DNA of 64,000 nt from Ceratothoa steindachneri (lineage: Eukaryota; Arthropoda; Malacostraca; Isopoda; Cymothoidae): the NCBI GenBank assembly GCA_963969495.1, contig OZ018329.1:144006021-144070020 (forward strand). The letters run 5' to 3'. Positions 34,481 through 45,400 of this stretch are shown piece by piece. The number at the start of each line of letters is the position of its first letter. Within the stretch, counting starts at the first letter, position 1. The notes beneath the pieces are model-generated. The model was not told the DNA's origin. It searched no databases and saw only the letters and a program-made list of their open reading frames with translations. Position numbers and translations under genes: made by a program.

Positions 34481-35042
34481 AAGCCCTTTTTCTTCTCGTT
34501 CGGGGACACTTTCTTTTTCAAATCCGCCCAAACTATCGTCCTGCTTCTCTACGACAATTTTTTCCAACTCATTTCTTTCATTATCGAGATATTTTTCTCT
34601 CCCTAGCAGCTACTTTCCTCTTTGAGCATGCGGGCTATTTGCCTTCCCCATATATACACTCCTCTGATTTCCCCCCCAATAAATTCATAGGAGCCTAAGG
34701 GCAGGAACGAGGCAAAAGAGAGAAGATTGGGTAGTTTCTGTATATCTTTATAGCGCACTGTGGGAAGACAGATGGCGCTGTTTCCCATGTAATATTTTTC
34801 CAATAAAGTAAGAATGGACGCCTTAGAACGTTAGGCTGAATAAAATTATTGCCATCAAAGAGCAAACTCATGCCTGGGCTTTATTTGGTTTCATGTATGT
34901 CCTTTGTCACATGTTTAATGTCCAGGCGAGAACAAGACGTGTAAGTGTAGTATTGAGCTCGAAAATCACTTACTTCGTAATGAAACACACTCTCTTCAGC
35001 CGAAATGAAAAAAATACAACTTTATATACGTGTGTGTATATA
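34481..35042. other. Intron stretch without recognised element
   Basis: Nothing recognisable. It ends in a short TGTG/TATA tract next to the mariner insertion. Confidence 0.35.
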
Positions 35043-35974
35043 CGAGGGGCGGTCAATAAGTTTTGAAATTCGAATATAAGGAAACGAGATATGAGGGAAA
35101 GTATTTTATTATTTTTCAATATAACTACCCTCGACCTCAATGCACTTGCGCCACTTGTTCCTGAGGGTTCGAATTCCCGACAATCCGGAATCTCCCGACT
35201 GCTTTTCAATCCACTGCGGGATGGCGATTTGTACAACTTCCTCGTCCCCAAACTGTAGTCCACGCAGTGCACCTTGAGCTGGTTGAATAAAAAGTAGTCG
35301 CTAGGGGCCAGATCTGGACTGTAGGGGAGATGGTTGAGCTCCTCGAATCCGCACTCGCGCAGGGCAGCTTGTGCAACTCTGGCCTTGTGGAATTTGACGA
35401 CGTTGAAGTCGATCATGGGGCGTGAGGTTTCTAGGGACCTAACGGGTACAGACCTTGGTCATGGCCAAATTGTCGTGCATGATGTTGATAACGCTTCCAT
35501 GTGATATTCAAAATCCTCGCTTGATTTCTTCAACCTTTACCCGTCGATTTTCGAGGATCATCCTCTCCACACGAGCCACATTGTCCTCGTTGGTCACGTC
35601 TGACGGGCGTCCTGGACGGGGCTCATCTTCAAGGGACTCACGACCATGGCGGAACTCTCTATTCAAGCGAGCATTGGTTACATAGGAATGGGCGGTGTCG
35701 GTTTACACTGCAACCATGCGTTTATGGATCTCTTTTGTATTCTTGCCTTCCTTGGTCAAAAATTTGATCACTGCGTGGTGCTCAACCTTCTCCATTGTTG
35801 AAAAATTTGTGACTGACGATCTGCGATCAGCTACTGCTTCTTATATAGACGATGCAAGAGCGTTCGACTGCAGGTCCTGACTTGTCTTAACTTGTCCTAA
35901 CACCCCCCCAAAAGAGCCACCCCCCTTCCTCTGTTTTTCCCTACCAATTCGCAAAACTTATTGACCGCCCCTCG
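35043..35974 (-). mobile_element. Complete but internally deleted mariner, copy 2
   Basis: Perfect terminal inverted repeats begin CGAGGGGCGGTCAATAAGTT on the left at 35043. The right end at 35974 gives the same sequence in reverse complement, at least 23 bp. Both ends are flanked by TA (35041-35042 and 35975-35976), the mariner target duplication. At 932 bp it is shorter than a full mariner (about 1.3 kb) because the middle of the transposase is missing. Confidence 0.93.
35080..35795 (-). pseudogene. mariner transposase, internally deleted
   Basis: The ATG at 35795 (- strand) starts a frame with HHAVIKFLTKEGKNTKEIHK, then a stop. Later come REFRHGRESLEDEPRPGRPS, NEDNVARVERMILENRRVKV and HDNLAMTKV. 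The sequence then jumps to DFNVVKFHKARVAQAALREC, then LPYSPDLAPSDYFLFNQLK with the last catalytic Asp of the DD34D triad. Near the C-terminus are GLSGIRTLRNKWRKCIE and YIEK. The region with the first two catalytic Asp residues is absent. The junction sequence is the same as in copy 1. Confidence 0.8.
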
Positions 35975-36059
35975 TATTTTACTTCTGTTTTTTTATATTT
36001 ATTGTTATTGTCAATTGATATTTAATTGTTTTAAGTTCTTTTCTCGTATCTTTTTATTT

Positions 36060-36995
36060 ACGGCATTTTTTCTAATATTCTGCATTAATAATTTGGTACC
36101 TCTTTCCAAGGCAAAACATGCATGAGATCAATTCTACAAATGGACAGAAGGCCTCTGGAAAGATGTCGATCTATGCTGTATTGATCGATGTTCACAAGTC
36201 CCTAATGGTTATAGGTACCAGATCTTGAGTGCAAATTCCCCTGGCAAACACGTTCCATGAATGCTCGATTAGGTTCATTTCAGGTAAAGGTGATGGCTAC
36301 ACCATACTTTGGAACCCCCTCCAGAATGGCCAAGTTTGCCCACATGACAAGCTACATTATGATGCTGGAATATCCTTTGGTTGTTGGATATAAATGTTAG
36401 CTAAGCAGTTGGGGAAAGCAGACAAAGGTCAAGTATGTGTTTGGATGATCAGGAGACCTAACCCTCGCTACCTAAACATAATATACCCTAGTATAGAAGC
36501 AGCATCAGCATGCGCTATGCCTTGTTGATAACAGGAGGCCCTGACTTACGCCTCATCCAAATCCTAGCCTCAGCTCAAAACAACAAACCTTAATTCATCG
36601 GATCACAACACCTGTTAACAGTCATCCAAGTGTCAATTAGCAAAGTTATGAACCCTGGTGATGCGAAATATCCGATATCATGGTGTTAACATAGGCGCTC
36701 TGGCTTGTCTTCTGCTCCCATACCCAATGATATAGAGAAGTGCATTGACCTTATAGATATGTGTTTGGTACCTCCTGCACTATTTGTGTATTCGGCTTGA
36801 GCCAGTGTTGCTTGTCTCTGACCATGAACAATTCTAGCAGAAGAACGCCGCTGATCACTATCATTAAGCGCCCGTCGTCGGCCACTGCTCTGCTAATAGA
36901 GTCCGGTAATGCCTTCTATGGGGCATTCTCGGTACACAAAGTGAGACCATAGATCGAGGGATATGGAAGGTTTGCATAGTTTCAGAAAGAACGCC
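36060..36995 (-). pseudogene. Decayed Tc1-like transposase
   Basis: Fragments on the - strand read in the order of a Tc1-type DDE transposase. Near 36890-36770 there is SISRAVADDGRLMIVISG. Near 36600-36480 come DELRFVVLS and VRASCYQQGIAHADAASILG. Near 36390 there is NIYIQQPKDIPASKCSLSCG. Then, near 36290-36240, PLPEMNLIEHSWNVFARG resembles the SPDLNPIEHVWD catalytic block. Stops are frequent. No terminal repeats were identified. Confidence 0.55.
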
Positions 36996-37322
36996 CCATC
37001 GGTCTGACACCCACCCTCATGCCCCGTTTGGCCTCTTTTAATTCAAGTCATGTGATGTCGGGACATAATTGATAGAGATCTGTGAAATTCCATGACGTCA
37101 CGGTACTGTGGCCCTGACAACCACCATTACGTTTGAATAATCTTATATCATGAAATTTCGTAGTCATGTCTGCCATTGTTATGATACACTTAACATTTAT
37201 TCCGTAGTAATTAACTATATTTTAAAGCAAACGACCTACGGGCAAGTAAAAGAACCTCTCATTTACTTTAAAATCTCAGAGACTGTTATTTGCCAATGCT
37301 AAAACCACGTTCCATATGAGAA

Positions 37323-37496
37323 GACCAGGCAATGGCTTTGCCACTCTTCCCTACGGTGGGTGAAAAAAAAGCAACCAGGGTTAAATTTTTATAAATTTTC
37401 TGAACTTCACCAATTATAATAATTTAAAAAAGGAACTAAATTTCCCGCCTTTTAAAATATCACGTTGCTAAAATATAGTTATAGAAGAAGATATAT
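37323..37496 (-). repeat. Dispersed repeat, copy 2 (inverted relative to copy 1)
   Basis: This is the inverted counterpart of 1-232, with GACCAGGCAATGGCTTTGCC, TTCTGAACTTCACCAATTAT and AAAATATCACGTTGCTAAAA. The motif GAACTTCACCA (GAGCTTCACCA in the last copy) recurs at about 37510 and 37580, so the repeat is probably larger and partly tandem. Confidence 0.65.
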
Positions 37497-38102
37497 AAAA
37501 AAAAATTTATGAACTTCACCATTTGTTATTCTTTGGGTTTTAAAAAAAATCATAAAATTTCGATACTTATATTTATTTCTGAGCTTCACCATTTTGTTTT
37601 TTGATATTATAAAAGAATTATTAGAAAAAAAATTCATAGAAAAAACATAAGTCATAACCAAACTAAGATGAAATTATTATTCAAATACTCAAAAAATTCC
37701 CCTTCTTATATTATAGAGTTAGTAAAAAGAACGAGATCGAAATAGAATCGACAATTTCCTTGAGAGGATCAGCTCCATGATTTGAACCTCGTTGCATATA
37801 TGATAGGTTCAGCATAGGGATAAATAGGGTAGAAACGGTACCTCTCCTTCTCCAATACGAACCTGGAGGAATGTAGTGCACCCCAGGCCCGTGTTCCCGC
37901 AGATCTAGATACTTGAACTTGCCTGACGATTCGCCTTCAAACACTTTCACTTCACAGTCTTTTAATAAATTCGATGTAAAAGGTTTGAGCCTTTCTCTTG
38001 TTATTCATTTATTTTAATAATTAACGTCCTGGACATTGAATTTCTAAGTTACCTTCCTTCATCTCTACATTTCCTTCAATTGATGTGTCTTTGACCCCAC
38101 AG

Positions 38103-38278
38103 ATGGGCGTTTAATACCTCGTCCGAGCTCCTTGATCTGTCCTGGGTCAAGAGTCAGACGAAGGAAGAGTTGATTTACACGCCGCGAAGTGACCTCGACT
38201 TCGGCTCCCTCTTGTGCTGGGCAGAGAATAACATCGGCCTCCAAGAAGTCCCTTGCGTCTATCATGTGAGGAAATCCT
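38103..38278 (+). CDS. Sidestep-like exon: C-terminal half of the last Ig domain
   Basis: The acceptor CCCACAG ends at 38102 and the donor GTAAGTG begins at 38279. It has 58 full codons plus one base on each side. The split codon with the exon at 5618-5726 gives Arg, so the join reads PRQYR then WAFNTSSELLDLSW. The exon carries FGSLLCWAENNIGLQEVPC and then VYHV. LCWAxNxIGxQxxPCVYH is a strongly conserved signature of the last Ig domain in Sidestep proteins and includes the second Ig cysteine. This is the most diagnostic exon in the window. Confidence 0.9.
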
Positions 38279-41200
38279 GTAAGTGACTTGGCGACGTTCT
38301 TCACTTCACCCCCAGAACCCGGGGTTCTGAATCCTCTTGTTTTTGCGTATTTGTTCCTTCTATGGATGTGGGTTGGGCTCAATAAATCTCGTAGTGATGG
38401 AGTAAAGGTAGGCGTCGACAAAATTCATAGTTCTAATTCAGTGTGTCCTTGTGCACTTGTTCGTTCGATGTAGTTGTGGGTAGTGTTCGCCCAAAATACT
38501 ATAACCTTCTAGTGGTACTGTCTATAGAAGTCGCAATTCTTGTGGTCGCTAATCTGATAACCCCATTTTTTGAAGTAGGGGATGTTATTGCAGTTGACAA
38601 GTTCTTTATCCTTGCTGAACTAAGGTAAAAGCTCATCGTTTTTTGTAATAGACAATTAATTTCTTTTAGCATGAATGTTAAAATTTATGAGACTTGCTTA
38701 ACAAACTGAATTATCATATCAGATCATTTTGCTCTTTTGGGGAGAGCTACTTCTATAGTTAAGAACTTTCTTCATATTTACATTGGTATCAAACACCTGT
38801 GTTATCATCATTCAGAGAGTGATGTAGAGACTGGTATAGAAATTCATTTGTCATGTGGCATAGGCCGTCTTGTTGTCTCCGAATCAGGGCACTTTCATTT
38901 ATGTTTCTTGAATCGATTCATAACAAAAAAAACAGCAGTCATATTGATTGTATTTTGGTGGGTTTCTAAAACATAGACAAAAAGAGTCAAAAGATTCCTT
39001 AGTCCACTTTCCACTGCTAAAAGCAGCACAAAAAAAGCGTGGGTCTTAGTATCCAAGTTTTACTCCCCAATAAACACAATGTTTGTTTTAAGGAAATCCG
39101 ATATTTCCCCCTCTGCTTTTGGAGACAGGATTCGCCACAAATACAGTAGAATGCATCTTTTTTTGTTCAAACAAATAATAGATTTAATCTGCAAAACTAA
39201 ATTAAAGTTACTTCTAGGATATAAATATATATTCTTTTAAATACTGCAAGAGATTAAAATGTTTAGACAAAATCATGCTGCATGTCATCTTAATATATTG
39301 AAGGAAAATTGGAAAAATAATGTCATTTTTAATTTAAGCCGCCCCAAAATACATTAAATCTTCGGCAACAGATTTGAGGGGATTAGTATAATCATTTGTT
39401 TTGCGCATTATCCCCCTGCGGATCAGTACCACTCTAAAATCCAACTAAAAATGATCCTCTCCAATTCTCAATGGCATCTCAAGATGTTCTAGGATCGGTT
39501 AACCGTTGAGAGCAGCCTATTCTATGTCAAGATCACCTTAAAGCAGTTTTTTCAATAGATTTCGGGTTGTGGACAGTTTATGTAGGATTTAAGGCTCATA
39601 TATATGTTGTAAATATTTAGTATTCATCACCTTACACTTCCTTTATTTTCCTCTCAATTTGTCCCTCTATTCTCTTCACCAAGTGAAATAAATAAGATAA
39701 TTTTCTTCTTCAAAAATTCCTAAAAAGATGCAAGTAATGAGTAGTTGGAAGCAAGACTAATTAATAAATGAAATGTCAGATCAAGATGCAATAAATCGCC
39801 TTTCTTTCTGGCCAGCCTATGTCAATCGCGGGTACCTATATTTTCACGTAAATGCGCAGTTTCTTTTTTTAATTGGAGTAGATTGAACGCCGATTGACCC
39901 ATAAGCTTCCTACTCAGCCAGGCTTCTAACTGGCAAGGGGAATAAGGGCCACAATTATATCAAATGAACCGTAATAATGGCGTACACGTAGAACTTAACA
40001 AGTAACCTGGACACAGTGATTCTAATAGGGCAGTTGATACATGTTGTAGCGAGAATGCGACACATAAGTTATTCGTGCGTTAGCCTGGTGTAGCCAAGGG
40101 GTAGTGCTCTAGCAACACATCTTTATGGTGAGAGCGGTGTAAGGATGAGGCTCAGTACCGGAGGCTGCTTCCATGTGGTGAGATTTGGTGATAAAAGGTG
40201 ATTCACTAACTGCTAGCCATAGTGCATTAAGGACCTCCACGTGTGGAAGCGTATCAGTGAATAGGAAGGGGAACTAGACATGTTGGGCCGCAGATTAAAC
40301 GAACACCTTGGTCAGCTACTGCTAGAACAGGTACCCCAATTTTGCCTCTGTTGGTATGTTTCTATTGCCGTTAGTCACTGGCAATCATTGTTTCTTTCAA
40401 AGTTAATCCCTCGCTACTTTTGTCCTGTTGCCTTAGTAACTAGTAACTTCGTTTTTGTATGTGTTCGTCTCTCGCTCGCTTTTGTTCTGGTGCTGATATT
40501 TTTTACTCGTTTCCTTTCTGTTGTCGTTCTTCATTTTGTTATTTTTCTTCTGTTATGGTTAAACTCTGCCCACTTTGTTACTAATATTCTTACTCTCCCT
40601 CTCGCTTTGTTTTGGTTGCTCTTATTCTCTGGCTCGCTTTTTTCCTGTTTTCGTTAGTTTTCGTTTCGCTTCGTGTGTGTTATGGTTTCTCTCTGCATCG
40701 ATTTAACGATCTTAGTGGTAGTCTCTGCCTCTCTTCGTTTCTGTTGTTGGTAGTCTCTGGTTAGAGTTGTTTATCTTGGAGTTAGTCCCTGCCTCGCCTT
40801 GTTCTGTTTTACTTATTATCTGCGTTTATTTTTCCGTTAGTTCTTAGCCTGCTTTCTTTCTGTTGATTTTATTCGCTGGCTCGCGTTGTTTATGTTGCCG
40901 TTAGTTTTTGGCTGCCTTTCCCTCTCTGTCCGCTAGTCTATGTTTCGTCTTATTTAGTTTGCATTTAGTCTCTTGCTCGCTTTGTTTTTGTTGCCTTTAC
41001 TCTCTGACTCGCTTTATTTGTGTCGTATCTGGTGTCAGACTTGCTTTTTTATGCTGATGTTACTCTATTAATTCTTTTCTTCCTCTTTTCGGTAGTCTCC
41101 ATCTCGCTTATTTCTGATTCCCTTAGGTTCTGGTCCTCTTTATTTCTGTTGATGTTACTCTCTGGTTCACATTATTTATATTGCCATTAGTCTCTGGCTT

Positions 41201-44200
41201 GTTTGTTTTTTTCTGACGTTAGTCTCTGGACGATGTTGCTTCTGTTTCTCTTAGTGTCTTTAGTCTCCGCCTATCTTTATTTTTCTTACCTGTTTTATCT
41301 GGCTAGCTTTGTTTCTGTCGCCGTTATTCTCTCCCTAGCTTTGTTTGTCTAACCGTTATCTCTGGCTCCCATTGGCTTTTTGCCTCTAGTCACTAGCTAG
41401 GCTCGTTTTTTCGGTTGACGTTATTCCCTGGATGGTTTTGTTTCTGTTATGGTTAGTCTGCGCTTCGGGTTTTTCAACCCGAGGAAAGATACTTTTAGAC
41501 GGTCTGAATTGCAACCGAATTCTGTAACGTCCTGTTTCTTCCAATTGATAGTTGAATTTCCTGAAAAGCAGGAGTCACTTCTCATTCAGAATAGTATAAT
41601 TCCTGTGGCCCATTTTCCAATCTTTAATTTAACATATAACGTGACACAATTTCTTTTAAATTTCATCCCTCAACTTGGCATGTATAAGAGAAAATAGTGG
41701 TGAAATTTCCCCCTGACCGATTCTATTCTTGAGATTAATTCGGTGGATGGGATTTTTTTTCTTTGGCAAAGGTCAGAAATGCGGTCATAGAATCAAATTA
41801 AGCTACATAGTAGATCTAAAATTACGAATTTCGTTCATCTATCGTTAGTATATGGGCTAACCATAATTTTTTTTTAATATAAAAGATGTGTTCGTGTCTC
41901 CTTTTATTAGTGATATAAGATTAAAGTTTCTGAGGTTAATAGCTAATTTTAATTCATTTTATATAAAGTGAAAAAAATAAAACATTGATTTTTCCCTTAC
42001 AGGTTTTTTGAAAGGGGTCAACCGGATTCTAAACAATACTTTTACGTTCTGTTGTAGTAAAAAAACATTAGAAAAATCCTGTCGGCTGAATTATTTAATC
42101 TTAGGGTGCTTAGTCTCAATAGCTAGCAAATTATCTAATTTTAGGCTACTACTTCCATAGATGGAATCATTAAAATCCCATGATTTCCTAAATCCTTCCA
42201 AACTCCTCAAGCAAAAAAGGAAATCCTGATTTCTCCACTGGGACAAAAATCGGCCTAAGAAAAGTTAAAACTTTTCGCCGATTTTTGAGATTAAAAAATT
42301 AGTTGAAAAAAGTTCATTCGTGCAGAAGATGAACATCGCCAGGAGGGATTCCATTTCCATCATCTACATTTGGTAAACCCGAATAGTCAGTCTTTTAGAC
42401 CGAATGAATAAAACAATACAGAATGATTCAAAAACTTTGAAACTAATCTGGACCAATCGTAAAATTTTAATATTCCTTTGCATTGAAAACTATTCCGCTT
42501 ACTTCAGTAGAAGCAGGAAGCGCATATTCTGCTTTAGGACTCTTTAATACCAAAATCAGAACGAGATTAAGTATTGAAAGCAATGCATTTTTTTTAAAGG
42601 CAATCTCTTATGGGTTTCTTTTTTTAATGATGGGAGTTTAAACCAACAATAGCACTCAATTAAGATAACTTTATTTCTCAGTGGAATTTTATTGAGTAAC
42701 TTGTCATCCGAAGGCAAGCAGAATCTATACACCATCCGGCCACTAACCACAACCGATGCGTCTTAACTTCGCTAAACTCGGAATCGGTGTTTCCACTCGG
42801 CTAAGCATCAAAAGTAGTTTCCATCTCTTCAATAATTAAGCAAAAAACAGAGGAGATTTTAAGTCAGGGATTAGATTGGAATCACAAGATAAAAATGATC
42901 CTTTAAAGAAAAAACAACTTGGTGGACAATATAGAGACAATGAGTCGTCAATCTTACTAATGAATGAGAAAATCTCGAATCTCGGGAATTTCCTGGAATT
43001 AATTATTTATGCTCTCACTTACGTAGAAATTGAGAAACCGGTGAAAGGGGACAACTCTATTAATAACCAAACCTTAAATTATTAAATAAAAATCATCAAT
43101 TTATTAATCAATTTTTCAAAACAAAATTGGGTCTCTAATTCACTTACACGAGTATCTCTATACACGTACACATGGAAGTAAAATGGATACATGATGCTTC
43201 TGCTTCTGCCAATAGGCAGAAATCTTTAGATCAGGTGCCGCTCAAACATGGCACCTGGAGGGGCAGCACAGCCTCCCTGCCACTGTGTCCCTAGGGTAAT
43301 TTTTATGCAAGCTAGTCGCCGACCAGCTTTCGTCCTCTCAACTATTTTTTGACCTCTGGAATGTGATTTCTGCTCACTCTGAGCCCCAGTAGTAGGTAAC
43401 ATCCTTGCTTTATTGCTAACTTTTTCCCTTTAACTGCCCTCCTCCCTATTTCTATTATTACCACCTCCTTTACAGGACACAACACCCTAACCTTTGTGCC
43501 CTCCCGGATTCTTCCAACCAGGGGAATCTTTCGCCTTTATATCTTCCACACATCTTTACTTTCCTCTTCCTCCACTACTTTGTTCACACATCTTTCGTCA
43601 ACAACTTTCTGCCGGCAATGCCCTCGTTGATCGTCGCTCTAAATTTAGCTTTTCTGTTTTGGATTCCTTGAGGCGCATCTTTGATATCCACGAGATTTAT
43701 CCAAATTGCGCGATTAATTTCCCGCACTCTTTTTTTTTCAGCAAGTCGTTCGTACTTAGAAGTACTCTCGGACCTCGATTGTACGTACTTCTTTATCCGG
43801 GTTAAAAATGCGGGGTTCTTTTTATAAAATCAGAATGTGGCACGCGATCTTCTTAACATCATTGTCTTTTTTGATTTTTACTTTCATTTTCCCTCCTGTC
43901 GCACCTCCCCCGCTCTTCTTTTGATGCTGCTCAAACGCAAATAAGAGAGAGGAGGGAGGAAATTAGTTGTGATGGTGGAGTCTATAGGGTTGTATGATTG
44001 AGCTCAACCTATTTATAGTTTAGTACTTTCAGTTCTTTCTCCAAGGTTCAAAGATGCTCTGTTCCTACAAAGACTCCCGCTTTGGTGGTCGAAGGCCGCA
44101 CTTAGGAGCTTTTCCGCTCTTTTGTACGAACATGCGAGTAGAGGATTGAAATCACCTCTGTGTCCTTGTATTCGAGGTTCTTGGTTTCTCAATTCTGTCT

Positions 44201-44998
44201 GCACCCATTAATCTACTTCAATCCCTCTATACTAAATCGTCCCAACGCACGATTACCTCTCTTAGATCAATCCTAGACAACGACCTCCGAGAACATCATC
44301 CCTAATTAATGACTCCCAGGAAATTTTAATCCTAGACGATGACTATCGTAAAAATATCAATCATAGTTGATGGCCCTCAAGAAATCATTGGTATATTCAA
44401 AGATTAATCGGTAAAAAACTTTTATTGAAGAAAAAATAAATACACAAATTAAATAAACACAACTAAACAAACAAAACTTAAAATATTAATCTAAAGGCTA
44501 CAAAGAAATATGGTGGCAGAGATTTTTAACTAAAACAGAATCAATCTTGCCACATAGATTTGGTTAGGTTAGGATAGGTTAAGTTATATCCTTCAAACCC
44601 TGTATTGCTACTTGATGCGATGCCCTTAGCAACTCTCTTCCTGCATTCGGGCCACATTGGTGCACAACAACAAGAGTTGCCATTTTCTTTGTAAAAAGCC
44701 ATTTCTAGAATTGAAAAAGATTCAAACCTTTTTTTTACAATTAATAAGACGAAATAAATTATATTTGCACATTGATTTAACCAAACCTAACCTAAACCAA
44801 TATTATCTTAACCAGATTCAATCCTAAGCTACATTTGACCTTATCTTCTTATCTTAATCTTATTATCAATTATTAAGGCTGAGGGGCGTTGTTAAGTATT
44901 GTCCTGGTTTCCATTTTGCAAATGAACGCGCCGCTGTATGAGTGACTGATGCGAGTACGAATAATGGTTGTTCTTCTTTTCCTGCGGGTGTGTTGCAG
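38279..44998. other. Intron 3: mostly unassigned, with one low-complexity array
   Basis: No exon or transposase was recognised. It holds the pyrimidine-rich array described separately (40340-41460) and a weak degenerate repeat near 44260-44400. Short AACCTAACCT/TTAGG-like tracts lie near 44560-44600 and 44780. Confidence 0.4.
40340..41460. repeat. Pyrimidine-rich degenerate tandem array
   Basis: About 1.1 kb is built from loosely repeated GTCTCTGGCTCGCTTTGTTT and CTGTTGCCGTTA with a spacing of roughly 30-50 bp. The + strand is strongly T/C-rich. The ORF at 40280-40657 is a by-product of this composition. Confidence 0.7.
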
Positions 44999-45400
44999 CC
45001 ACGCCGGGCTCTGTGCGCGATTGCGTGGTAAGGAACGTGAGCGCGAGGAGCGCGTTCGTGACGTGTCAGCCGGGCTGGGACGGGGGTGCGGAGCAGTTCT
45101 TCAGTGTCCAAGTCCTGAACGGGTCACAGACGGATGCCCACCGCGCCCTCAAGGTGGCCACCCCCTTGGCCACGTCCGCCCCCGCCGCAGCTCCACACTT
45201 CGGGAAGCCGCAGGGCGCCACCCTTCCACTCGCCAACATGCCTCCCGAGCCGCGGCCTCAGTTCCACCTCACCGGTCTCCGCCCAGACACTCTCTACGTC
45301 CTCAGTGTTTATGCCAACAATCGCCGGGGCCGCAGCCGCCCCACCGCCGTCTTCGTTAGCACCACCCCTGACGGTGCGGTATCCATGCGAGGAGACCCAG
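44999..45400 (+). CDS. Sidestep-like exon: fibronectin type III domain
   Basis: The acceptor TGTTGCAG ends at 44998 and the donor GTAAGC begins at 45401. It has 133 codons plus two bases at the start and one at the end; the split codon with the previous exon gives Ser. It begins PGSVRDCVVRNVSARSAFVT, followed by CQPGWDGG, the start typical of the Sidestep FN3 domain (C..x..V.C.PG.DGG). It ends with FHLTGLRPDTLYVLSVYANN, then RRGRSRP, the classical FN3 Y-A-x-N-x-x-G-x-S motif. Local GC content is much higher than in the flanks. An Ala/Pro-rich insert (residues about 50-80) is longer than I would expect. Confidence 0.9.

Noticed and set aside
37711..37950. 79-codon - strand ORF next to an exon
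   Set aside because: No recognisable domain and opposite to the host gene; kept as unassigned.
40280..40657. 125-codon hydrophobic ORF that might be a membrane protein
   Set aside because: It lies in a T/C-rich degenerate array, so the hydrophobic residues follow from T-rich codons.
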